This document shows positions 35,052-46,650 of a stretch of 64,000 nucleotides of DNA, in pieces. Source of the stretch: Aquatica leii. Lineage: Eukaryota; Arthropoda; Insecta; Coleoptera; Lampyridae. The stretch lies in assembly GCA_035610365.1 (NCBI GenBank), contig CM069439.1, positions 6,014,001 through 6,078,000 on the forward strand. The letters run 5' to 3'. The notes under the pieces were generated by a model. It saw only the letters and a list, made by a program, of their open reading frames with translations, ran no database searches and was not told the origin of the DNA. The position numbers and the translations under genes were made by a program. Position 1 is the first letter of the stretch. Each line of letters opens with the position of its first letter.

Positions 35052-37131
35052 TTAAGCAAATAAATTATGTTTAGAATATGCATCTATTTTTGTCTTTAAA
35101 TCTATACATGCTTCTTGTTGTTCCATAATTTGCCGTACCAGATTAATCTTTTTAATTTGCAAAATTTGATTTTCCTTCTGTAATAAATCCATAATTTCGT
35201 CTAAACTTGCACAATTAGCGTCTCCATATACTGGAGTCCAATCTCTTTGTGTGAGTTGATTTTTTAAAACCGCAATCTCTGCCCTGTCTTCTTCAATCTG
35301 TTTTATAAAAGAATCTCTTAATTCACTTAGAAATCCATTTCTGATTTGTAAGATTTCTAAAGCATTTTTAAATTCTCTACTTTCAGATTCTACAAATTCT
35401 ACCTCTTCTGGTTCGGCTTCTTTGATGACTTGTTTATGAAGAACAGCAAGGTTTGGTGAATCAGACACATTTGTTTCAGGTACAATAATTGTTTCAGAAG
35501 CTGTTACATTTTCAACTGATTTTGTTTCTTCTACGTTTTCAGATATTTGTACTGGTGTCGTTTCTGGTTCATAAGAAGCTGTAGGACTGGGTTGTGTAAT
35601 TTGTGTGTTCTCTACGATTTCTTCATTTTGTTGCTCATCAATTTTTTCAAATAATTGTTCTCGATCTTTGTTTGCCGTTTTAAGTTTACGCTAAAAACAA
35701 AAATATGTTAGTTAAAAAAACAAACATTGATGAATTTTGATACCTTTAGCTGAGTAATAATCCGTTGAACTTCCCAAAGCAACTCTTCTCTTTGCTTCGA
35801 TATAAAACCAACGTTCATTTCAGAATGAATCTGTGTCAGTAAAGATTCCTGCTTCTGTAATTCTTGTTCCATTAATTCGGGATCATCGGGCAATTGCGAA
35901 CTGGAAGTTAATGGATAGATGTAACGTTCTAAAACAGTATCCGGAAATAAAGCTGGACAATGGCATAATAAAGCAGTTAAAAGGCGGTGAGAAGTTTGCA
36001 ATGTCGAACTCATGCATAGTGCTAAATTCTGAGCATTCATCTTATTATATTTTTCCTAAAACGTAACAAATAGTTAATGAATCGGAACAAATAAACACCA
36101 ACATACATTAAGCGTTACATTGTAAAAGTGCGTTATAATCCACGATAATAAAAGCCTATTGTGCTGAGGTAAATTTCCTACTAAAATTTTTAAATGTTTT
36201 TCCCTTAACGCTACATTTAATATTGCTCCGGCTTCCTCAAACCGTATTAATAATTCGGAGGTAAACACTGGTTCTGGTAAATCTCTATAAAAACAATTAT
36301 CGGGTAAATCAATTTAAAATTGTAAACCTTACCTTAAAAACATTTTTAATAAACTTGTAGCTGTGGGTACATCGTAGTCTACAAGATTTACATGCTCCCG
36401 TTGATTATATAATTTCTTAATATGAATAACTTTAGATTTAGGTGCACTAATTTTATACACATTTTCAAACGTTAAACCATAATCTTCGACATAATCAATA
36501 CATGCTCTAACAGGTACTGGAAGATCGATACCATCATGACACCGTCCATGTTCGATCGCTAATTTAAGATTCACACCAAATATCGGCAACACTTCAGCAA
36601 TATCACACCAATCTTCCGACTTCACTTTCTTCTCCTTTTTTTCAACTTTACATTTATCTTTTTCAATTTTCTTGTCAACCCTTTTGTCTTTATCCTTTTT
36701 CTTCTCAGTCACCTCTTTTTCCTTATCTCTAGATTTTTCACGCTTCTCCTTAGATTTAGTAGGAAATTTAAATGATTTAGATTTTTTTGATTTCGATGGA
36801 CTTCTTAAACAAGGAATGTTAGAATATGTGACTACTGTATTTATAAACATCATACCTAACTTCGTAACTTTCTTCAGCCGAGCTTTCTCCTTCTAACGCA
36901 GCATAGCCACGTTCTTTATCTTTCTTATCTTTTTTTTCTTTTCGTTTACCAATTAATATATCCTTTTTAGTTACTTTCTCAGCATCTTCACCATCTGTAA
37001 GTGTGTCAAATTACTTTTGGATGTATATAAGAAAATTGCTTACATTCAATATCGTTGCTCTTTGCTTTGTGTACATCTGAAGCATATAAACCTGGAAAGT
37101 CTTTCATAACATCGGGACTTTCAAAATCCAT
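35052..37131 (-). CDS. Rlip: RalA-binding protein 1 (RalBP1/Rlip), RhoGAP protein, 6 coding exons
   Basis: Coding exons on the minus strand: 37131-37044, 36994-36856, 36803-36333, 36284-36107, 36055-35744 and 35690-35052. They join in frame with GT..AG introns of 47-53 bp to give 608 aa. Residues 1-75 include FPGLYASD and GYAALEGESSAEE, as in RalBP1. Residues 77-145 are Lys-rich. A RhoGAP domain spans about 149-330 (PIFGVNLKLAIEHG, CIDYVEDYGL, DLPEPVFTSELL, MNAQNLALCMSSTL). The Ral-binding region (LLWEVQRIITQLKRKLK) follows, then an acidic stretch and a C-terminal coiled coil. The family links active Ral GTPases to Rac/Cdc42 inactivation and endocytosis. The arginine-finger position is lysine (residue 193, codon 36452-36454). 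The exon 3 acceptor is a tandem AAGAAG. The start ATG is followed by an open frame matching the family N-terminus. Confidence 0.93.
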
Positions 37132-37826
37132 TAAAATAAGTTATTTTCTGTAATATCAATGATACGTTATAGCTTTTACCCTGTTTTGCAGTGATTACTG
37201 CATTTAATTGTCAGTGTTTAGCTGTACAAGGCTGTCACGCAAATCACATTATAATTATTTTATTTGCGCAATTGTTGGTTAATACATTATATAAATAACT
37301 AATCTGAAAAATTGTAAGTACAAAATAATAAGAATTGAAAAATTATTGTGATTATTTTTTAAGGTTATTGGCAGCCATGGGCGGAAATGTTATGTGGTTA
37401 TTGATACCGCTAACGTGATTGTTAATAATGTAGACTATGCAGCAGAATATACCTATCCACGTAAAAGAAGTTTCAAAACAATACATTACTTAAAAAGTAA
37501 AATATACTTTTACGATAAGAATATACAACGATCGTTAAAGTTTAGCATCTCAAAAATTAAAATTTGTTTCTAGAACTTTTAATTTCATTAGCAGATTTAA
37601 AGATAGAATATCAACTAAATTAAAAGATTTCAGAAATTTTTTAAATAGAATTTAAACGCCAATGTTTTACTAGTTTCCGGTAAATCGACAGCAGTCCACA
37701 AACATATTTGGTCATCAAACCAACTAAGGTACATTATGATTAAATTATCAAATAGAAAACCAATTTAAATTTATCGCGGAGTCTATAATCATCAAAAGCG
37801 TAAGTTAAAAGTTACAAATAAAAAGA
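37132..37826. other. RalBP1 upstream region, no gene seen
   Basis: AT-rich sequence with no convincing open frame. It should hold the RalBP1 promoter and 5' UTR (minus strand). No TATA box is obvious at a proper distance. Confidence 0.5.
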
Positions 37827-37906
37827 GACAACAGCACCCTGTGTTCCCAAACGGTCACCCATCCAAGTATTGACAAAGCCCGACGTTGCTTATCTTCGGC
37901 GATCTC
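37827..37906 (-). pseudogene. 5S rRNA-like fragment (3' two-thirds)
   Basis: On the minus strand the sequence GATCGCCGAAGATAAGCAAC, then GTCGGGC, ACTTGGATGGGTGACCG and GGGAACAC, ends with GTGCTGTTGTC. It follows 5S rRNA from about base 38 to the 3' end with around ten differences. The internal-promoter C box (GGATGGGTGACCG) is intact. The first ~37 bases are absent, replaced by the 3' end of the LINE at 37907. It may be a 5S pseudogene or a 5S-derived SINE remnant. Confidence 0.8.
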
Positions 37907-40312
37907 AACTCAACTCAACAATATTTATTTACAATATTAACAAATATTTATATGATTTCCTTTTGCCATGTTGCTTAAGTACAAAAAAAAGGGGCTTGTT
38001 CAAAGTAGCGGCGGGAATTAAATTTTATATACATTTGTGCGACTCCTAAACTCTAATGATTTATATTCGGAGTTTTTCCTTTTGCTGTTACCTTTGAGGT
38101 TTCGTCAATTCTTATAATATTATGTTTCGGCTTTGTGTTCTTGTTTCCTTATTGTCCAGGAAAACTATCCGTCTGACGCGTTTAGACGAGTACGGGTAAT
38201 AAAAAGCCTGCTTTTGGCAGTTTCGTTTTTAATTTTTGTTCCTCGTATATTGGCAAGTTTTGGTATGGTAGTTTGTGCTTTATTCTTGATTGGACGTTAT
38301 GCGCTCTTGTTTTTGTGATGCTTCGTATTAGAACGTGTGATGAGTCTCATGATTTTATTTTGAAATGCCTGTAGCGGCCTTTTGTTTATGTTCCACACGG
38401 GACGCGTACGAGATAGGCGGTCTCATTATTGACGTATAGATTACTTTCTTATTTTTGGCGTTTAATTCGGATTTTGCGTTGAGTAAGGAAAGGTTTTTGT
38501 TGATTGTGTACGCTTTTTGTAACGTTTTCTTTACGTGCGCTGGATGTCTTTTATTAGTTAGTTATTAGTTAGTATTCTGTTTTCCGTAAATGCACGTTTC
38601 TGTTTTGTTTTCGTTTATTTGTATTTGCCATTTGTGGTAACATTGTTGTAGCCTTCCCGCCTGTTGCTTTATTAACATAAATCGCCGTGTCGTCTGTGTA
38701 GAGTATTCGCTATATTTTTCGTTTTGGGGGTGTTAAATAATTGTGGGCCCAAGACAGATCCTTGAGGCGTTAATTGATTTACTTTCCGACCGGGTGTTAT
38801 TTAGTTTGACTTGGAATTTTCTTTCCGTAAGGTAGTATTAGTTTTACCATAAGTGGTAGATAGTTTTGTTTTATCATTTTATATACTAATCCCTTCGTCC
38901 ACACTGTATCGAACGCCTTTTGCACTTCTTACAGAAGCATAATCTTGTTTTAGCTGCGTGCTAAGTACTGTTGTGTCCTTTTTTAAATCGTCTTTTAGCT
39001 TGAGTCTTTTCTCGATTTTTTCGATCTTGTTTAATGTCATTTTTCGGCCAGTTTGCCTAGCATCGATAGCAGGCCTATCGGATGGTAGCCGTTCAGTGTT
39101 TTGTTGTTTTTTTCGGGTTTTGGGATGGGTATCACTTCCGCGGTTTTCCATCTCTCCAGATAGTGTTGCGTCTTAAACATGGCGTTAATGATATAGCTTA
39201 ATTTTACAACGACATTGATGGTTAGGTTTTTTATTATTCTATTGTCGATCCTGGTCTTTGTCGAGTGCCTTGTCGTTTGATCATTTTTTTATGACGGATT
39301 TTAATTCTTCCGGTCTAATCATAGTTTCTTTATAATCTTTTGGTTTGATTGCGTGTGTCGTTTTAATAAATTTGTCTACCGCGTCCATGAACCTCGATTG
39401 TTCTTCGACGTACGGTTCGTAATTGTTGTGTACTGTTTCCAAAGTTTTCGCTAGCAGTTTGGCCTTTTCTATAACTATGACGTCGGTTTTTGTTAACGCT
39501 GGCATTTGCGGCTATTCTTTTTTTTTAGTAACTTCGTCAGCTTCCATAACGTGTTGTTGATTTTTTCTGTATTTGTTTGGTTAGTAGTTTCGTTTTTTAT
39601 TTGGCTTCGTCGTTCAGAGTCTTCTGCCATATGCGCCTCTTTCTGTTTCTATCGTTTATCATTTTCTTGATTTCGTATGGGAATTTGTCTTTTATTTTGT
39701 CTATTCTTATTGTTTTGTTTACGTTCTATTTCTTCTGGCGTGCTAATGTTGTTGTTCATTTCTATAGATTTGTTTGTCTTCTCGTACCTTTTTCCAATCC
39801 GTGTCTCTTTACGTCGTGATGTGTTTTGTTCGGTTTTCTTAGTTGGTTTCGTACATATGAGCAATCAGAGAATTGTGATCGATGCCAAGTTCGTTTATGG
39901 ATTGCGGGCAGTTAATGTTTCGCACGTTTTTTTGTTACTCGACTAGTGTGTTGACTGTACCGGTATTTCGTTGTATTCGTGTACGTAATTGAATTAATCG
40001 TTTCCGTTGGCGTTATTCCTGTGGCAGTTCCACATGACGCGCCGAGCATTGAAGTCTCCGAACACCACCACTTTGTGTCCTATTCAGAAAAGTTCGTCCA
40101 GGCATCTGTCCGTTCGACGATTCGTTGGCCTGTTGTATGCTGCTACAACGCATGTTCCGTTCGTTAGTAGCAAGCTTACGTTTTCAATTTTCTTGTCGCC
40201 AATGTTTATTTCTTTGAATGAAACGTTATTTTTGATTAACATTGCCATTCTTCCACACCTACCGTTTCGATCGTTTCTAACAGTGAGCCAAAGTCTGTTT
40301 TACATTTTATGA
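37907..40312 (-). mobile_element. Jockey-like LINE relic
   Basis: Minus strand from 40312 down. The endonuclease end gives RPTNRRTDRCLDELF, then VVVFGDFNARRVMWNCH. A linker follows (39281-39505; IRPEELKSVIKK). The reverse transcriptase gives RWKTAEVIPIPKP and HPIGLLSMLGKLAEK, and later ILYTDDTAIYV with the catalytic YTDD near 38700. A degraded 3' domain runs to about 38130. The 3' end is a short tandem (TTGAG, three copies, 37907-37921) directly against the 5S-like sequence. Frameshifts and stops occur throughout. The endonuclease N-terminus is missing. Confidence 0.78.
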
Positions 40313-40569
40313 TAATACCCCTTATGATTTTTATAAAATTTTTGTACACTATGAAATAATAAGTATGATTGTAATCATAGCATAATCCAAAATGATCTTG
40401 AGCAATCGCCATTTAAGTTGACGAAACAAACATTTACGCTGAACATTTCATACACAAAAATGTGCAGTTTAAAGCACATATACAACAATGAACACTCAGG
40501 AGTGCCACAAAGATGTAAAAATTTATTTGAATCGTAATGTTAATGGGTTTATGCACTTTTCCATCAATT
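40313..40569. other. Unassigned sequence
   Basis: Nothing recognisable between the LINE relic and the piggyBac relic. Confidence 0.4.
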
Positions 40570-40765
40570 AATGCATGCTGGCAGAAGAAGAAGAAAATAA
40601 CAAATACATCACAAAAGATATTATAGATAAGTTAAAGGAATCGTTCCAGCACCGTCCGAGTGCGTGTGCATTGATGAAACTCTGATACCTTTTCGGGAAC
40701 GTCTGGGTTTTCGTCTTTATATATCTAATAAAAGATACATTTGGAACTAAATTATTCAAAAAAAT
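40570..40765 (+). pseudogene. piggyBac transposase relic, catalytic-core piece
   Basis: Plus strand: DIIDKLKESFQHRPSACA leads into CIDETLIPFRERLGFRLYIS, which fits the piggyBac block around the first catalytic Asp (DE..IPF.GR...RQYIP.K). The reading stops soon after, and the following sequence is unrelated until 41545. Confidence 0.7.
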
Positions 40766-41544
40766 ATTTGAAAAAAAGATATACATATAATTTGTAACCG
40801 TCATTTGATTTCTAGATGTATTCTTACGTGAAAGACCAGGTGTTTGGGTTTGTTTTATTTATTTCGTTTTCTTTAAGATCATTTGAGTAATTTCGCATTA
40901 ATTTATCAAAGTTATTTCCCGTTTTTAAATTCTTCTTTATTTAATTTTCATTTTATAGGTACGTATCAAGTCATTTAGGTCGATTTTATTGTCGTGTGTT
41001 TTGAGTCATTACTATTTAGACTCAAAGATTTAGATTGTAATTCTATATTACAGTACGCTCGTTTGCTTTAGTAATTTATATTTCGTTATCATTTGATGAT
41101 TTTGCGTTTCTTGTAAGAACAAGTTTTTTGTTGCTTATATTAAATTGCGTCTTAACTTTGCAGCGCTTGCATCTCAGTTTGTTGCATTTTGATCATATGT
41201 TATGTCTTTTCATACTGCCGTCGTCGGAATGTGTGTTAATTTAAGGGCGTAACGTATCAAAGTGAATTTTATTCCTAGCTTTGACTTATGTAATTTCGTC
41301 AATTAAATAAAACATTAATGTAGTGATTGATTTGCCGTCAGTGAATAAATTTAACTGATCGACACATTCGTGTATTTTTGTTTAATCTCATGTTATTTAA
41401 GATTTGCGTCATTTATTAATGCGCCGTTAATATTTTAGTAAGTTTTAATAACTTTTCTTTAAATTACATATGTCGCGAAGTCTTCGCAGTTTTACGTTTA
41501 GTATTTCTTCCTTTAATTTTTACGTTCGTTTGCTCCGATCAGTT
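40766..41544. other. Sequence separating the two piggyBac pieces
   Basis: About 780 bp, T-rich on the plus strand, with CG-containing words like those in nearby LINE leaders. There is no clear open frame. It could be a later insertion, but no target duplication is visible. Confidence 0.35.
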
Positions 41545-41835
41545 GAAATCTTACAATACGAAATGGTACAAAAAAATTAGCATTTGAATTATTGACCGTG
41601 CAATGCAACTCCATTAGTAAATGCTCATATTGCTTGCAAAGAAATTACAAAAAATGATCAGTTGCTGAATTCAGAGAAGAGATAATTGATGGTTTACTGA
41701 AAACGGAAACATCAGAAGAAGGAATACTAATGAGCACCATGTATGGATGATATATGTCGTTCCAAAAAACGTCGATATGTGAGTTACTACAAAAAAATTA
41801 CTGGGGAATCTAGAAGACAAGTTGCGTTGCGAATG
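41545..41835 (+). pseudogene. piggyBac transposase relic, C-terminal piece
   Basis: Plus strand: KWYKKISI and then NAHIACKEITKNDQLL, FREEIIDGLLKTE and RRYVSYYKKITG match, in order, the helical end of the core and the start of the C-terminal region of piggyBac transposases. Two frame changes are needed. The central part of the transposase is missing. Confidence 0.65.
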
Positions 41836-43476
41836 TTTTAAATATTTTTTTTATTTCTTGTGTTTTTGTATCATATTGAAACTAAAATACAAAAATTTTG
41901 AGTTGTAGTACTGTTAGAATATATTTTTGTTTTCTATAAGTTTATAATAATGTTATGTACCTCAATGAAAAAATACTTTATAATATGGCTCATGGCTTCT
42001 ACTTGTAAAATATAAAAATGAAAATAAATTTATGACAATACTTTTTAAAATTATTTTTCAATAGTGGATAATAATACCTAACTTAACCTGTATCTGTACT
42101 CACATATGAACGTAATACAAATTTAGGGCGTTATTTTAAATATGCACAAGGGTGCCAAAAGTGCTAGGCGCGGGCCTGTTTGAAATATTGTTAATTTGAT
42201 ATGTCAACTTCCACAATAGAACGAAAACAATAAATAAATTGAAAACAAAAATTATTTAAATTTTAAAATAATAAAGATGATTTAAAATACGCTAATCAAC
42301 TAGCAAATCTGTTAAAAGAACTCAATAAATGACAAATGAAAACGCCAAATTAAAACGATCGTAAATACGAGAATCAGAACGAAAGTCAATGGTACGAAAA
42401 TCAAAAAATACAAACTGTAATGTAATAACGATATCTGTGTTATAACCAAGTTTTGTGGTGACACACCTACAGGCCGCCAATATAAAAATGTTTAGCTGGC
42501 CGTCCTCTTTCCGATTATATGTAAAAAACAATGCGATACCAACTAAGTTTCACATGGCACTCAACGTGTCAAAAATATTAAAGAATATTTTTAAATTGAC
42601 TGTTACTGACTTCTACGGTTAAGTCAAAAAATATTTAAAAAAGATAGCTTTCTTAGCAGTGTCAAAACAAAATTACAAAAAAATAATTATATACATAGAT
42701 CAAAATAAAAATGTAGGATATAAATTCCACTTACTATACTTTAATAAAAAGCTTCTTTCAATCTATTCATATCACGTCAAAACTAAAAAGATTAATTACA
42801 GCTTTTGTAATATATTTCAAAAACAATTTTAATTAATATTATTCTAGAAACTCAATACCAAAATAACTTTGCAGATATAAATCTCTGCTGTGTTTCAAAA
42901 TATTAAATTGCAGGCCCGTGTCAAATATCAATATCCTAAAAACTTTTCGGTAATGCGAGATAAAACTTTGTTGCAAAAAAATCTAAAAATGTATGGAATA
43001 TGTAATATAAGAGAAACATAAAAATATATTGATAAAGTTTAGTTTAACGCATTTTTCCTAAACCGCACGTAAATAAAAACTGAAGTTGAATTATTTATTA
43101 GAAAATGATTTATTTTGAGTGGGAGCGGGAGCTGGGAAACATTTGAATGAGTTGTTTTTGAAAAGCACTTAAACGTTGTATTTTGCAACAGTATTATTTG
43201 TTATTCTATTTGGCTAACCTTTAACTTTGCAAAGCATGAGATTCTGCGTAGGTGGATATAAAGTCAGACGTAAAAACTTTTATGTAAGCCCAGAGAGGAG
43301 TCATATAATTTTCCACCTACAGTTAAATCTACCCACTCATAAAACGTAACTTTTGACTTTGACTAATGATATTTCAATATAAAAGTATTTGTATTTATAG
43401 CAGGTAAATACAATTAACGTTAGTTATGACAAATAACAAAAAAATATCAATATATTTCCCAGAAAACAAACAATAA
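41836..43476. other. Intergenic region with two hAT-like termini
   Basis: No gene seen. At 42162-42178 the sequence CTAGGCGCGGGCCTG looks like the right end of a hAT-type element. At 42911 CAGGCCCGTGTCAAAT looks like a left end. They point away from each other across 730 bp, so they do not bound one element. The last part is the promoter region of the neuropeptide gene. Confidence 0.35.
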
Positions 43477-43487
43477 TATATAAAAGG
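43477..43487 (+). promoter_or_regulatory. TATA box of the IDLSRF-like peptide gene
   Basis: TATATAAAAGG lies about 170 bp before the start codon. It is the strongest TATA match near the exon and implies transcription starting near 43510, with a 5' UTR of about 145 bases. Confidence 0.6.
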
Positions 43488-43655
43488 TGGATGGAATATT
43501 GATCGAATGGGCAATTACTTGCGCAAAAGCCTCGAGACGCAACAGAGCTGCGTTGTGACGTAAATAAATCCAATACCAATAGTACAGACCTGGGTAGGGT
43601 GGTAGTTTAGTACCGTCGACCGGTTACCATCCCGAGTTGTGCACCGACGCCAGCA

Positions 43656-43791
43656 ATGGTCCGCGTGGTGTTGGCACCGCACCCGCTGCTGCTGGCCACG
43701 GTGGTGGTCGCCGTCTATGCGGCCATTCCACACGCTGTAATGGCCATTGATCTGAGCAGATTATATGGACATTTAAGTTTCAAGCGAAATG
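43656..43791 (+). CDS. IDLSRF-like neuropeptide precursor, first coding exon (partial)
   Basis: ATG at 43656 opens a 45-codon exon that ends at a strong donor (G|GTAAGT at 43791/43792). Residues 1-30 form a signal peptide: MVRVVLAPHPLLLATVVV is the hydrophobic core, with a likely cut after AVMA. The next residues are IDLSRLYGHLSF followed by the dibasic site KR. This matches the insect IDLSRF-like peptide family (IDLSRFYGH-type), a secreted neuropeptide, with Leu replacing Phe at position 6. The exon is GC-rich against an AT-rich surround and has a TATA box upstream. Later exons were not found to 64000, so they may lie beyond the window after a long first intron, or be missed. The peptide's receptor is not known to me. 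Confidence 0.82.
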
Positions 43792-45332
43792 GTAAGTTCG
43801 CAACCCTTGCCAAATTATATTTGTTTATTTAATAATTGAAAATGTTTTTGCGATCAATAGCAAATTATCCTGTAGAAACTCTTTGTTGTCATCATCATAA
43901 ATTGATAATCTAAAATTTAAGTTGCTTTGCGTACAAGTAATCATTTTCAGATATGATCAGAATGTACTCAGGAAATGTTTGCCAGCTATGGTTTAGACTT
44001 GTAAATGTTTTATTTTGAATAATTTAGAAGTTACTGTATACACTACTTTAACACGCATTTATTGACCATGCACGTTTTTTGGACTTTTTCATACAATGAA
44101 ACTACTAAAAAAATTCTCCAGAGAATCAAATTCTCATTTTATTCACATCTTGAAGTTTCGTGAGATTTGTTACTAGTGAATGATCTCAGTCTCGACTCTT
44201 GAATTCATAAACGTAACTCTGGAAAGACTAGCTTGAATATATACGAAATGTGAACAATGTGACCAGATTATTAATTGAGCATTGGTTTTTTTTTTGCAAA
44301 AACTATTATGTTGAGCGTGCGCTAGTAATATTACTTAAAAAAAACTTTAAAACCGCTCCAAATCAATACATTCTTATGATCGATGTAAAATTAAATTACT
44401 ATGCCCTTTACCAATATAAAAAAAACGAGAAATTACGAGCGTTATTACCTGATACCGTAATTTTAATTACACTAATCTCATTTAAAAGCGAAACTTGGTT
44501 AATTATTAACGATTTCCGCAAAATTAATTGTTGCCGTGTTTATTTTACTCCCACAATTTTATTAAGTAAACCGTAACAACCTATTAATATATAATGAGTA
44601 TCTAACATACAATAGAGGTAGTAGCGTAGTAATCGCGTTATTAAAATCTTTTTTTTTTAATAAACCACGAATAATTTTCGGTTGTGTTATTGTATTGTAT
44701 TCACCTTTGTCCAAAACTTTGATAATGGTCCCTAAAGTCGTTAATTATTATTTAGGATGACAGTTAACAGAGCAAATATAATTACAAAAAAATATGCCTT
44801 TTATATATTTTCCAACATTGCTAACGTTAAAACGCAGAGATTTTTAAACGTAATGTTTTTAGAATTTTGGCAACTACGGTACTACGCACATTTTTGGGAT
44901 TTGTTTCTAATGCACCTCTTTAATCAGTTTATTGATTTTGATGTGAAAAAATTCGACGGCTTCATTATTTACTGTAGACTAAAAGTTTCAAAATTTTCTA
45001 GTTGAGGCTTTAAATAGAGAAAAAGAGTACCTTTTTTGATTAGTGAGCAAACAAAGATGTATCATGCAAAAAAATTCTTCCCGATTAATAATTCCGTTTT
45101 ACGGCCGAGCAGGACTACCAAATCTAATGAGATCAAATATCTTTGCACATGAAGCGATAAAATTTTCTTTATATCTTACTCGTCATTAGATGCCATTTGC
45201 ATTAATTAGTGACAACGTAGTGTTCTATAAAGCAATTAAATCGATTTTTTTGTTCAAAACTTTTGTCTCTACTACAATTTTTCTGTTACTTTCGAATATT
45301 CAAGACTGGTAAAGCAGTTTCGTGTGCTTTAA
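43792..45332 (+). other. Start of intron 1 of the neuropeptide gene, no other gene seen
   Basis: Intron sequence follows the GTAAGT donor. Two open frames (44250-44576 and 44757-45005) have no recognisable motif and AT-driven composition. I do not treat them as genes. Confidence 0.5.
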
Positions 45333-46650
45333 CCCTTTAATGCGCAATTTTTGCTATAACTTCAGAAACAATATAAACATATGCGTAAGAGCTCATAGCA
45401 CAGTTTTTCAAATCAACTTTTTTTATTAATAATGAGTCGTATCAAATGTGTTACAAAGCGGACAACTTACCAGGAAAATTAAGTTGTATGAAACCTGTGA
45501 AAACAGTTATTATTCTTATTGAGACATAAGTGAAGTCCACATTTAGAACACATTATGTAAGAAACTCTCTTGAGTGTACAAAGGTCAATGTGAGTGACCA
45601 TCGAGCCTTACATCTATTGGGGGAATAAATCCAGTGGTTGCTGATCTTTTCTTCTTTTCCACAATTTTTCTCTCCAGGTCCGAGGGTCTGAATCTTTTTG
45701 ATAAACGCCGAGATCCTAGGTTGCATAAACAATAGGCAACTTCTGCCCTGAACTCAACCAGTTTTAGATATTTCTTTTTTCCTATTTGCGCATGAGAACG
45801 CCTATATATGAGTCAGGCATTGACCAATGTCATATCAAGAACGTGATAGAACAATCTCATGTACCATTTTTTTGACTTTATCTTGTGATGGCGTCCTATG
45901 AGGCTTTCCATGAGATCAACGCCCCCCATATGCTTGTTGTACTCAAGCACTAATTTGGAACAACCAATATTTATCCTCTGCTTTGCTTTTCGATCGTACC
46001 TTTCGGTTTTTCCTTTTGGAAGTTCTCCACTCTATGTCGACAACAAACATACAGTCTTATTATCCCTCCAAGCAACTGATGAAATATCTACTCCCTCAAA
46101 GTCACAGATAAACTCAACCGAGGAACCAGGATCCATTTTTTTTATCCTATCTTCTGATGGCAGCTTACAGTTTGGTAAGCGAGGGCGTCTTACAGTGCCC
46201 AAGGAATAAATACCTCTGTTGGCCAGGTAATGCAACAAAAGCAACGATGTATAATAGTTGTCAAAATAGATGACAACATTCTTCCCATTCGGAACAATTC
46301 GTGACAATCTTAGAACTACATTTGCACTACCTCTAATATCCGGTTCTTCTGGAAGCCGATTTATCGTATCATTCTCTCTGCCCGTATAAATTTCAAATTT
46401 GTAGGAGAATCCACTAACATCACACAATATAAAAAGTTTGTAGCCCCATTTATAAGGTTTAGCTGGCATATACTGCTTCATGTGATGTCTAGACTTGGAA
46501 ACACAAATTTGCTCATCTACAGAAAGTTTATCTTCTAGTGGAATACTTTCAAATTCAATTACGGGTCGCAATTTATGTAAACGATCATAGTTCGCGTCAT
46601 TTTTATCTAGATTTGTGTTGTCATTGAAATGTATGTAAGGCTCAGTTTTT
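45333..46650 (-). pseudogene. piggyBac transposase relic with one terminus
   Basis: Minus strand: YIHFNDNTNLDKNDANYDRL and then LRPVIEFESIPLEDKLSVDE lead into the catalytic core. The core frame is 46571-46032 (KWGYKLFILCDVSGFSYKFE, NVVIYFDNYYTSLLLLHYLA, LGTVRRPRLPNCKLPSE, VAWRDNKTVCLLST). The C-terminal part continues in other frames (KLVLEYNKHMGGVDLME, KKWYMRLFYHVLDMTLVNA). It ends with a Cys-rich tail (CSKCGLHLCLNKNNNCF). At 45329 the sequence TTAA is followed by CCCTTTAATGCGCA, which fits a piggyBac target site and terminal repeat. The N-terminal third and the other terminus are missing. Confidence 0.82.

Noticed and set aside
36672..36896. Plus-strand Ser/Phe-rich frame opposite RalBP1 exon 3
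   Set aside because: Antisense of the Lys/Glu-rich low-complexity region of RalBP1, with no independent support.
44250..45005. Two plus-strand open frames (108 and 82 codons) after the neuropeptide exon
   Set aside because: No motif, AT-driven composition, no splice acceptor consistent with the phase after 43791; treated as intron.
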